Assembly: GCA_007896885.1 (NCBI GenBank)
Contig: VOIU01000005.1
Span: forward strand, 124,001-188,000
Source: Bacteroidaceae bacterium HV4-6-C5C
Lineage (GTDB): Bacteria; Bacteroidota; Bacteroidia; Bacteroidales; Bacteroidaceae
Reading direction: 5' to 3'
Length of the DNA stretch: 64,000 nucleotides
The stretch's first letter is position 1. The number at the start of each line of letters is the position of its first letter. A model generated the notes under the pieces. The model worked only from the letters and a program-made list of their open reading frames with translations, searched no databases and had not been told where the DNA came from. This document shows, one piece after another, positions 1-9,608 of the stretch. The position numbers and the translations under genes are program-made.

Positions 1-30
1 AAAGCCTAATTGAATTTTCAATTAGGCTTT
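1..30. terminator. Inverted repeat, probable bidirectional terminator
   Basis: Two 13-base arms (aaagcctaattga / tcaattaggcttt) are complementary around a 4-base loop. It lies beyond the stop codon of the minus-strand AraC gene, so it probably ends that transcript; a gene to the left of the window may use it too. Confidence 0.7.
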
Positions 31-65
31 CTTATTTATTTTCCGTTTGAAATGTAAATGACAGA

Positions 66-974
66 TTAATTGAATTGCTCTCTGAATTCCATTGGGCTTT
101 GGTTAGTTTTGTTCTTAAAAAGCTTACTGAATGATTGCGGATGTTCAAAGCCGAGTCCATAAGCTATTTCGCTAACAGAGAGATCTGTTGTAGAAAGCCT
201 CTCTTTTGCTTTCTCAATTAGCTTTTCATGAATATGCTGCTGTGCACTTTGTCCGGTGAGGACTTTCAGTAACGTTGTAAGATACTTGGGAGAAGTGTTC
301 AATGTCTCTGCCAATTGTTGTACAGAGGGCAATCCTGCATCAATTAAATCGCTTCTTCTGAAATATTCATCTAAAACATTCTCAAAGCGGTCCAGAGATT
401 CATGACTGCTAATTTTCCGTGTAATGAATTGGCGTTGGTAAAATCTCTCAGAGTAATTGAGCAATGTTTCTATCTGCGAAATAATAATGTTTTGGCTAAA
501 CTTGTCAATGTTGGTTTGACACTCTTGCCCGATATTCCGAACAATACTATTTATAATGTCTTCTTCTTTCTCTGATAAGAATAGCGCCTCATTTACAGAA
601 TAGTCGAAAAACTCGTATTTGCTGATATTCTTAGCTAAAGATGTGTTCCAAATGAAATCCGGATGAATAAGCAGGAGCCATCCGGAGCGCTCCTGGGATA
701 CAGCTTCTTCTTCGCTCAAGACCCTCAATACCTGGTTTGGAGCTAAAAAGAATAATATACCATTATCAAAGTCATATTGTTGCTGTCCGTATAACATCTT
801 ACTCACTCCTCTTTTCAAAGAGATTGTATAATAATCGAATACGAAGCTACCCGGTGCAGGCTCCAACTTACCATAATCCACCACACTGATTAGAGGATGT
901 TCTGGCTGCGGTAACCCCCGCAGCCTATGGAACTCACTTATCGATTTAATTCTGGCAGGCTTAGTATAAGTCAT
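66..974 (-). CDS. AraC family transcriptional regulator
   Basis: A 302-residue protein with a C-terminal AraC/XylS DNA-binding domain (about residues 205-300). The two helix-turn-helix units are visible: SVQQLAETLNTSPKYLTTLL, then the family signature around SVSEIAYGLGFEHPQSFSKL. The N-terminal part resembles the cupin-like sensing half of AraC proteins. It is the last gene of a minus-strand run, 30 bases after the broken short-chain dehydrogenase and behind an NmrA-like reductase, so it may regulate those two oxidoreductases. Bacteroidetes often carry such an AraC gene next to a dehydrogenase; the ligand is unknown. Confidence 0.88.
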   Translation of the reverse strand: MTYTKPARIKSISEFHRLRGLPQPEHPLISVVDYGKLEPAPGSFVFDYYTISLKRGVSKMLYGQQQYDFDNGILFFLAPNQVLRVLSEEEAVSQERSGWLLLIHPDFIWNTSLAKNISKYEFFDYSVNEALFLSEKEEDIINSIVRNIGQECQTNIDKFSQNIIISQIETLLNYSERFYQRQFITRKISSHESLDRFENVLDEYFRRSDLIDAGLPSVQQLAETLNTSPKYLTTLLKVLTGQSAQQHIHEKLIEKAKERLSTTDLSVSEIAYGLGFEHPQSFSKLFKNKTNQSPMEFREQFN

Positions 975-1004
975 AATTTATCCAACTTATATAAAAGTAT
1001 AATA

Positions 1005-1769
1005 TTATAATGACTGTCCGCCTGATACTTCGATGCGTTGACCGTTTATCCAGCCAGCATCATCAGAACAGAGAAAAGCTACGACTTTGCCAATGTCATC
1101 GGGTAGGCCAACCCGTCCTAATGCAGTGCGGTTTGCTACCATATCATTATATTCTTTATTGTCTCTTACTCTTCCACCTCCAAAGTCCGTTTCTATCGCA
1201 CCTGGTGCAAGAGCATTTACTCTGATCTTTCTTTCTCCCAATTCGTTCGCTAGATAGCGGGAATATATTTCTATGGCTCCTTTTATAGAACCATAAACTG
1301 ATGATCCGGGTAGAGTCATGCGTGCAAGGCCTGATGATATATTTACAATGCCCCCTCCGTTATTGATATAAGGCAGCAACTTCTATGTGAGAAAAAATAC
1401 ACCCTTATAATGGATATTGAAAATCTGATCCACTTGTTCTTCGGTGGTTTCGGCTGCTAATGCATATAAAGCTGTTCCCGCATTGTTTACTAGAAAATCA
1501 ATGTTTGGATTTCCGTTTGCTTCTTTTAAATAGAGGGTTACTTCGTTTACAAAAGCATCAAACTCTTTAGTATTACTGGTGTCGAGTTGGAAAGCTATTG
1601 CTTTTTGTCCTAATGAGTGAATTTGATCAACTACTTCGTTAGCAGCTTCTTTATTGGAATTGTACGTCAATATGACATCAATACCTTTTTGAGCTAGTGC
1701 TAGCGACATGTTTTTGCCCAGTCCACGGCTACCGCCGGTAACTAATGCTATTTTTCTTTTTGTATTCAT
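1005..1769 (-). pseudogene. Short-chain dehydrogenase/reductase (SDR), interrupted by an amber codon
   Basis: The frame encodes a classical SDR of about 254 residues. The N-terminal half has the Rossmann glycine motif (VTGGSRGLGKNMS) and the NNAG motif. The C-terminal half has the SSG...YGSIKGA catalytic Ser-Tyr-Lys region and the LAPGAIETD loop. The halves are in the same frame, separated only by TAG at plus-strand 1383-1385 within VFFLT-stop-KLLPYI. SDR relatives usually have glutamine there, so a single CAG-to-TAG change explains it. The catalytic residues lie after the stop, so the product is probably inactive unless this is a sequencing error. It sits between the NmrA-like and AraC genes. 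Confidence 0.85.
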
Positions 1770-1808
1770 TTCTTCTTATTATTTTGATTATACTTTATAC
1801 AGTAAAAA

Positions 1809-2714
1809 CTATTGTTGGTGAAATAGGGCGGAAAACTCTTTGGCAAAATCTACTAATTTTACATCTCCCAATATTGGGTGGTTCTTGTAATAATCCTTAT
1901 ATAACAAACCATTCCCCTGACTTGTTTGCATTTCTACAAATCCGTTCGCTATCTGAGGGTTAAAGCCCGCTTTCAGCAGATTCTTTAACAGTTGCTCATT
2001 CGATATAATGATCCATTTCAAATCAAGTATACCTATTTCACTCCCTAGAGTCTTTGCTATTTCATTTGGAGATACCTCATCGCTGGCGACGTAACGAATC
2101 ATGCGCCCTTCGAATGGTTTATCTATTTCTTCGGCGATAGCGGAAGCAATATCCAGGGGAGAGACCCAAGGTTCCTTTTGATCTCCACCATAATTATAGA
2201 AAATAGCTCCTTGGGTTTTGATCATGTTGATAAGAGGGAATAAGTTACTGTAGAAACCTACAGGGCGGATAAATTTGATAGAGATATCATCCGATAGTTG
2301 CCTTAGTATGCTTTCCGCTACATGGTGAAAACGCAGAAAACCATTGTCTTTTTCCATGTCAGCTCCAATACTGCTTAAGTGCACTACTTTTTTTATACCG
2401 GTTTCTTCTATAGCCTTTTTGTAGTTTAGTACAATCTTCTCTACGGCGGCAATAAAATCGACTCTTTGGTCAAAAAAGCTTCCTGCTGCATCCAGTGTTT
2501 CCATCAGGTAGACAATATCTGCCCCTTTGAAAGTTTCCGACAAGAAATTCAAGTCAAACATACTGCCAATTGCAGCTTTGGCGCCCAATGACTGAATTTC
2601 GTTTACTCTTTCCGACTTGCTGCTAATGACAGTTACATGATGATTTCTCTCTATTAGCTTTTTTACAAGTGGTTTCCCTATTTGGCTTATTGAGCCGGTC
2701 AATACAATATTCAT
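1809..2714 (-). CDS. NmrA-like NAD(P)-binding reductase
   Basis: A 301-residue atypical short-chain dehydrogenase of the NmrA/quinone-reductase type. It starts with a beta strand and glycine-rich nucleotide loop (MNIVLTGSISQIGKPLVKKL) and has the HLSSIGAD segment common in this group. It lacks the YxxxK catalytic pair of classical SDRs, so it could be a redox sensor or a reductase for quinones or other small electrophiles. It is the first gene of the minus-strand run with the SDR remnant and the AraC regulator. A good Bacteroides -7 element lies just upstream. Confidence 0.82.
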   Translation of the reverse strand: MNIVLTGSISQIGKPLVKKLIERNHHVTVISSKSERVNEIQSLGAKAAIGSMFDLNFLSETFKGADIVYLMETLDAAGSFFDQRVDFIAAVEKIVLNYKKAIEETGIKKVVHLSSIGADMEKDNGFLRFHHVAESILRQLSDDISIKFIRPVGFYSNLFPLINMIKTQGAIFYNYGGDQKEPWVSPLDIASAIAEEIDKPFEGRMIRYVASDEVSPNEIAKTLGSEIGILDLKWIIISNEQLLKNLLKAGFNPQIANGFVEMQTSQGNGLLYKDYYKNHPILGDVKLVDFAKEFSALFHQQ

Positions 2715-2733
2715 AGTCTCGAAAATTTTAATG

Positions 2734-2741
2734 CAAAGGTA
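2734..2741 (-). promoter_or_regulatory. Bacteroides -7 element (TACCTTTG) for the NmrA-like gene
   Basis: Read on the minus strand, TACCTTTG matches TAnnTTTG. It would place transcription start about a dozen bases before the ATG at 2714. I see no convincing -33 TTTG at the usual spacing. Confidence 0.5.
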
Positions 2742-2826
2742 TGCATCACGAAAGATCGGGACGTAGCCAAATGTTTGTAGTTTGTAGCCGAAAAGGAATA
2801 AAAGTGTTTTTTTATATTTAGCTCTT

Positions 2827-3312
2827 TTAATCTAAGACTAGTTCGTAGTCTATAACGTCCAGCCATTTGCCGAATTTTTGTCCGACTTCTTCGAACTGGG
2901 AAACCTGCTTAAAGCCAAGCTTTAAATGTAAATGGTCACTGGCTTTATTACCTTCGGTCACACATGCGATTAATGCGTGTATTCCCTGCTTGCGACATTC
3001 TTCAATGAGCTCATTCATTAATAAGGTTCCGTAGCCTTTTCCTTTATATTTATCCGAGAGGTAAATCGTAGTTTCGAATGTGTTTTTGTAGGCGGCTTTT
3101 TCTTTCCAAGCATGTGCATAGCAATAGCCTGCTATTTCTCCATTCTCTTCATAAACAAAATAAGGCCCTTTTGATGCGAATATTTGTATACGCGAAAGCA
3201 TTTCTTCTATCTGCAATGGCTCCGTTTCAAAAGTTATAGTACTATCAAGAATATACTTGTTGTAAATCTCAGTTATTCCTTTCGCGTCACTTAGTTCTAC
3301 TTTCCTAATCAT
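2827..3312 (-). CDS. GNAT family N-acetyltransferase, phosphinothricin acetyltransferase-like
   Basis: A 161-residue acetyl-CoA-dependent N-acetyltransferase. The frame opens 12 codons further upstream, but the ATG at 3312 (MIRKVELSDA) gives the usual family start. The acetyl-CoA loop is visible in LSDKYKGKGYGTLLMNELIE, and the C-terminal GFKQVSQFEEVGQKFGKWLD segment is typical of the Pat/phosphinothricin-type subfamily. Substrates in that family are small amines such as methionine sulfoximine, but this one's substrate cannot be read from sequence. Transcribed alone on the minus strand. Confidence 0.85.
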   Translation of the reverse strand: MIRKVELSDAKGITEIYNKYILDSTITFETEPLQIEEMLSRIQIFASKGPYFVYEENGEIAGYCYAHAWKEKAAYKNTFETTIYLSDKYKGKGYGTLLMNELIEECRKQGIHALIACVTEGNKASDHLHLKLGFKQVSQFEEVGQKFGKWLDVIDYELVLD

Positions 3313-3365
3313 GATAAGCTTATTCCGTCGATTTGTCTGTGGTTTCAATTATAAATGAGTCTCTA

Positions 3366-3554
3366 TTACTTGTGAAAGCACCCTTCAATGCAATAGACTG
3401 TCAGTTGTTCTACAGTACCTTCTTTCTCGCATGCTTTTTGCATGTTGCAGTGGTTACATAGCTCTTTTACATCTGAATAATCTATTTTTATCTCTTTAGT
3501 ATTCAGGAGGCAAATATAATAAATATTATCTCTGCCATTTACTTCCTTGGACTT
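3366..3554 (-). other. Possible small cysteine-rich reading frame without ATG
   Basis: The gap between the acetyltransferase and the GH43 gene (3349-3647) holds one open stretch of 62 codons on the minus strand, ending with a Cys-rich tail: ELCNHCNMQKACEKEG and, after nine residues, YCIEGCF. The composition looks like a real protein (five cysteines, acidic/basic balance), but the only in-frame ATG is inside the Cys motif. CTG or ATT starts, or an upstream frameshift, would be needed; an overlapping frame has ATG at about 3538. It may be a decayed or non-ATG small gene, possibly metal binding. No family recognised. Confidence 0.35.
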
Positions 3555-3647
3555 TCATTCCTATAAGACTAAGGTATTTATAGAAAAAGAGGATATCGAT
3601 ATGGCAAAATATCAGCTTTCTACCGGCCTGCCTTTATTGATCTTTAA

Positions 3648-5237
<1,590 letters not shown>

Positions 5238-5264
5238 TTATGCTGATACGCATTTATCTTGTCA

Positions 5265-5295
5265 CAAATATAAAATTAAATAGCCAAATAAACAA
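5265..5295 (-). promoter_or_regulatory. Probable Bacteroides promoter for the GH43 gene
   Basis: On the minus strand, TATATTTG (5272 down to 5265) matches the -7 consensus, and a TTG at 5295-5293 sits 20 bases upstream. It lies in the divergent region shared with the hybrid sensor gene, where the sensor's AraC domain could bind. Confidence 0.5.
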
Positions 5296-5368
5296 TAGTG
5301 AAAAGTTTGCTTTTATAAGTACTTTTTATTTCATTTGCGACGGAATAACCACTTAAGTCTCTTATCAA

Positions 5369-8300
5369 ATGAAAAGACTATTATTACTGTTTTTATTCTT
5401 TCCAATAAGTTGCTTGTCTATTTCTGCTCAGGAATACATGTTTAAGCATCTCGAAGTAAGAGATGGTTTACCCAATAATCAGATTAATGCCATTTTTAAA
5501 GACTCGGAAGGTTTTATGTGGTTTGGTACAGCTTCCGGGCTGGCACGTTATGATGGATACCGGTTTAAGGTTTTTCGCAGCAATGATGCAGATAAGACTT
5601 CCCTGCCGGATAATTATATTGAAAGAATAACAGAGGATGCGGAAGGGCGCATGTGGATTAGAACGGGTGGGAAAGGGTATACTATCTATAATCGCAATAC
5701 GGAGAGTTTTATACAAGATGTTCGTTCCTGGATGCGTAATATTGGAATTGAGGCCAGTCCGAGACTGGTATTGTCGGATAAAAGAAAAGTACTTTGGTTT
5801 GTTGTGGACGGCAAAGGTTGTTTTAGATACCGTTCCGGTGATAAGAAAGCAGGGGCTTTACTTTTCAGTAATAAAGGGCTCCCGACAGTAAACGTGAGTG
5901 ATATAGTGGAATGTAGTGAGGGTATTTTGTTGGTTTATGCTACAGGGCTTGTTGTTTGTGTTGATCGGGACAATCTTCGTGTGAAATGGAAACTTTCCGA
6001 TATTGAAAAGCAGCGGGCTATTAATGAAACTTTCTCTCTTTTTGTGGATAGAGATAATAATCTATGGGTATATGGTTCTCCGGGTATGTGGGTTTATGAT
6101 TTGTCTACCCGTAAACTCGATACACGATGGTATGGTGAAATTGATATACGATCCTATAATATCTTACATACTATTGCACAAGATAAGTATGGACATATTT
6201 GGTTTGGTAAGGATCATGGCGGAATAGATATTTTGGATAAGAAAACCAAAAAGAAAACATCTCTGTCTTATCGTCCGGGCGATGAACGTGGTTTACCCAA
6301 CAATACCATAAACGCTTTATATGAAGATACTAGCGGAGTGATGTGGATTGGTACCTATAAGAAAGGAATTGCTTACTATGATCAGAGTATCTTTAAGTTT
6401 GGCATTAACCATATTGGCGATGTAAACTGTATTGATGAACATAATGATGGAAGTATATGGGTGGGTACAAATGATGCCGGACTAATTCGTTGGGAACCGA
6501 AGACGAACAAGAAAACATTTTATAGTATTCATGAAGGGAAAACCTCTGGATCCTCTAATGTTATTGTTTCCTTGCTAAAGGCTAGGGACGGTAAGCTTTG
6601 GGTTGGAACCTTTTGGGAAGGTTTAAATTGCTTTGACGGTCATAAGTTTATCTATTATAAAAATCGTCCGGGAGATATGAATTCTTTGGCCAATAATAAT
6701 GTATGGTCTTTAGCGGAAGATCGGGATGGGAATATCTGGATTGGGACTTTAGGAGGAGGCTTGCAATGTCTTAACCCGAAAACCGGAATTTTTATCACTT
6801 ATAATTTAGGGAACTCCGGTATTATTTCGAATCATATTGTCTCTATCTGTATAACCCATGATGAACGATTGGTTATAGGTACGGCTTCTTCTGGTATATC
6901 TATTCTTGATCTGAAAACACGAAAGTTCACCAATTTAGCCGGGAATATGGCAGGAACGGTACGTTTTTCTAATCAGAGTATGAATCAAGTGTACGAAGAC
7001 AGTAGGGGGTTGATTTGGATTGGGACTCGTGACGGGTTAAATGTATACAGTCCAAAAGACGACAAATTGCAGATTGTTTCTTCTACTCAAGATAATTTAA
7101 AGCAATTTATAGCAGGAATAACTGAAGATAATAGCAAGAACATGTGGGTTACAACATCCAACGGTATAATGAATATTGTTCCTGTTGTTGATACCAAGTC
7201 TGGTACCTATGCCTTCCGCGTTTATACTTATGATGACAAAGATGGCTTACAAAGCTGTGAGTTTAACCAACGCTCCATCAAACATTTGTCGACAGGCGAA
7301 ATTATGATAGGAGGGTTGTATGGAGTAAATACTTTTTACCCCGATCATATCAAATATAATCGTGCTTTGCCAAAAGTCTTGTTTACCGGTTTTCAGTTGT
7401 TTAATGAGGATATTGCTATAGGAAAGGAATATGGCGGGAGAGTTTTATTGGGTGAAGCGTTGAATAAAGTCCGTGAGATCAAGCTTAATTACAGGCAAAA
7501 CGTATTTACGATATTCTTTGCTTCCGATAATTATATTCTTCCTGATAAGACACAGTACATGTATAAACTCGAAGGATTCAATGAAAATTGGATGTTTGGT
7601 ACTGCTGATATGCATCGTGTCACTTATACGAATCTGTCCCCTGGTACTTATATTTTGAAAGTTAAGGCCATTAATAGTGATGGTTATCAAGGTAAAGATG
7701 AAGCGAGTTTGAAGATTATTATCATGCCTCCTTTCTGGTTGACTACATGGGCCTTTATATTATATATCTGTATTCTTATAGGCATCTTGTTTTGGGCACG
7801 CAATGTTGTGCTGCGGAGAGAACGCAATAAGTTTAAGATACAACAAATAGAAAGAGAAGCGGAAAGAAATGAAGAGGTGAATCAAATGAAGTTCCGTTTT
7901 TTCACTAACGTCAGTCATGAGTTGAGAACCCCGTTGACTCTTATTATATCTCCGTTGGAAAGTATGATGAAAGATGCGAAAGATATCGTTCTCTTGGATC
8001 AATTAAAAATGATGCACCGAAATGCTGTTAAGCTGTTGAATCTTGTGAATCAATTATTGGATTTTCGAAAAAATGAGGTGGCCGGTTTGCATCTTGACCT
8101 TTCCGAAGGTGAAATAATATCGTATGCCCGGAATATTTGTAATTCTTTCCTTGAGTTGTCCGAAAAGCGTAATGTACATTTGACTTTTTTTTCTGCAATT
8201 GAAGCTTTAAATATGTCATTTGACGAAGATAAAGTTGCTAAAATTATAATGAACCTTTTATCCAATGCCTTTAAATTTACTCCTGATGGTGGTCGTGTGG

Positions 8301-9472
8301 ATGTTTCTTTGGAAGTAATAAAAGGTAATCCGGAAACACTCGAAATTAAGGTCTCCGACACAGGGATAGGTATAAGTGATGAAGAAAAAGAGCATATCTT
8401 CGAACGATTTTATCAAGCTGAGAGAAAAGGGGGAGGGAATTCCTCAACAGGTAGTGGTATCGGGTTGAGCTTGGTGCGTGATTATGTTACTTTGCATGGG
8501 GGAGTTGTGCGAGTATTCGATAATGCCGGGTCCGGTAGTGTTTTTGTCGTTCATATTCCGGTGAATCATTCAGCTGTCATCGTAGCCACACCTCTATCCG
8601 AGGAAGCTGCTAAAGAGGATGTAGTTGCATTGTCGGCAAGAACCTTGGAAGATCGACAAAATGATAATGCCAAGACTGACGATACTTCTCAGAGCCTCCA
8701 ACGTAATGAAAAGCGTAATAAGCCATTGGCTTTGATTGTAGACGACAATACTGATTTTGTTGCTTTTATGTGCCATGCTCTTAGCTTGTATTTCCGGGTA
8801 TATTCTGCATCCAATGGGCGTGAAGCGTGGCAAATTATTCCTGAATTGATGCCCGATATTATTATTAGCGACGTCATGATGCCGGAAATGGATGGCAATG
8901 AGTTGTGTCGTTGGGTAAAATCGGATAAGCGTACAAGTGGTATTCCATTGGTTTTGCTTACCGCAAAGCAATCGGTCGAAAATAAGGTGGAGGGCCTGAC
9001 TATTGGAGCGGATGATTATGTGACAAAGCCCTTTAATATGGAAGTTCTGATTCTGCGTTTGCGTAAGTTGATTGATTTGAGCAGTAAGAATAAGTTGAGG
9101 GGACGTATTGATCCTGAGCCAAGTGAGATTGTAATTACTTCGCTGGACGAGAAGCTCATTGAAAATGCCATTAAATATGTGGAGGCAAATATTTCCCGTC
9201 CGGAATTGTCTGTTGAGGAGTTGAGCCATGAGCTGGGAATGAGTCGGGTACATTTATATAAGAAACTTTTACAAATAACAGGGAAGACTCCAATTGAGTT
9301 TATTCGGATCATTCGCTTAAAAAGGGCAGCGCAACTCTTACGCGAAAGTCAGCGTAATGTATCTGAAATTGCCTATGAAGTGGGCTTCAATAATCCCAAA
9401 TATTTTAGCAAATACTTTAAGGAGGAATTTGGGCTCTTACCTTCGGTTTATCAGGAGCAAGAGGGTAAATAA
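5369..9472 (+). CDS. Hybrid two-component system sensor/regulator (HTCS)
   Basis: A 1367-residue one-protein signalling system of the kind that controls Bacteroides polysaccharide utilisation loci. In order: signal peptide (1-20); periplasmic two-bladed propeller of Reg_prop repeats (DSEGFMWFGTASGLARYDG and many similar WIGT repeats) to about 670; Y_Y_Y domain (about 720-785); one membrane helix (about 790-812); His kinase with phospho-acceptor His about 850 in FTNVSHELRTPL; ATPase domain with DTGIGIS and GSGIGLSL; receiver domain with phospho-acceptor Asp about 1167 in DIIISDVMMPEMDG; and AraC DNA-binding domain (about 1260-1365). Periplasmic ligand binding likely activates the neighbouring GH43 and GH31-GH2-GH3 genes. 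Confidence 0.95.
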   Translation: MKRLLLLFLFFPISCLSISAQEYMFKHLEVRDGLPNNQINAIFKDSEGFMWFGTASGLARYDGYRFKVFRSNDADKTSLPDNYIERITEDAEGRMWIRTGGKGYTIYNRNTESFIQDVRSWMRNIGIEASPRLVLSDKRKVLWFVVDGKGCFRYRSGDKKAGALLFSNKGLPTVNVSDIVECSEGILLVYATGLVVCVDRDNLRVKWKLSDIEKQRAINETFSLFVDRDNNLWVYGSPGMWVYDLSTRKLDTRWYGEIDIRSYNILHTIAQDKYGHIWFGKDHGGIDILDKKTKKKTSLSYRPGDERGLPNNTINALYEDTSGVMWIGTYKKGIAYYDQSIFKFGINHIGDVNCIDEHNDGSIWVGTNDAGLIRWEPKTNKKTFYSIHEGKTSGSSNVIVSLLKARDGKLWVGTFWEGLNCFDGHKFIYYKNRPGDMNSLANNNVWSLAEDRDGNIWIGTLGGGLQCLNPKTGIFITYNLGNSGIISNHIVSICITHDERLVIGTASSGISILDLKTRKFTNLAGNMAGTVRFSNQSMNQVYEDSRGLIWIGTRDGLNVYSPKDDKLQIVSSTQDNLKQFIAGITEDNSKNMWVTTSNGIMNIVPVVDTKSGTYAFRVYTYDDKDGLQSCEFNQRSIKHLSTGEIMIGGLYGVNTFYPDHIKYNRALPKVLFTGFQLFNEDIAIGKEYGGRVLLGEALNKVREIKLNYRQNVFTIFFASDNYILPDKTQYMYKLEGFNENWMFGTADMHRVTYTNLSPGTYILKVKAINSDGYQGKDEASLKIIIMPPFWLTTWAFILYICILIGILFWARNVVLRRERNKFKIQQIEREAERNEEVNQMKFRFFTNVSHELRTPLTLIISPLESMMKDAKDIVLLDQLKMMHRNAVKLLNLVNQLLDFRKNEVAGLHLDLSEGEIISYARNICNSFLELSEKRNVHLTFFSAIEALNMSFDEDKVAKIIMNLLSNAFKFTPDGGRVDVSLEVIKGNPETLEIKVSDTGIGISDEEKEHIFERFYQAERKGGGNSSTGSGIGLSLVRDYVTLHGGVVRVFDNAGSGSVFVVHIPVNHSAVIVATPLSEEAAKEDVVALSARTLEDRQNDNAKTDDTSQSLQRNEKRNKPLALIVDDNTDFVAFMCHALSLYFRVYSASNGREAWQIIPELMPDIIISDVMMPEMDGNELCRWVKSDKRTSGIPLVLLTAKQSVENKVEGLTIGADDYVTKPFNMEVLILRLRKLIDLSSKNKLRGRIDPEPSEIVITSLDEKLIENAIKYVEANISRPELSVEELSHELGMSRVHLYKKLLQITGKTPIEFIRIIRLKRAAQLLRESQRNVSEIAYEVGFNNPKYFSKYFKEEFGLLPSVYQEQEGK

Positions 9473-9535
9473 CAAAAAGTACCCTATACAGAAACATTCG
9501 GTGCGGTCATTTCATCAAATAGCCCCATTCCGATC

Positions 9536-9570
9536 AACATGGAGAATTTATACTCTCCATGTTTTTTTTT
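9536..9570 (+). terminator. Rho-independent terminator after the HTCS gene
   Basis: Ten-base arms (aacatggaga / tctccatgtt) around an 8-base loop, followed by a run of T. It separates regulator transcription from the GH31-GH2 pair. Confidence 0.85.
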
Positions 9571-9608
9571 ACTTTTACTTCCGTGAAAATACTTAAAATA
9601 TTACCATA

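Noticed and set aside
1383..1385. Amber codon read as a modified amino acid
   Set aside because: Recoding would be exceptional here; simple nonsense mutation explains it with no supporting machinery in view.
8594..9253. 219-residue minus-strand ORF inside the HTCS gene
   Set aside because: Opposite strand of a clearly coding domain; no recognisable protein content.
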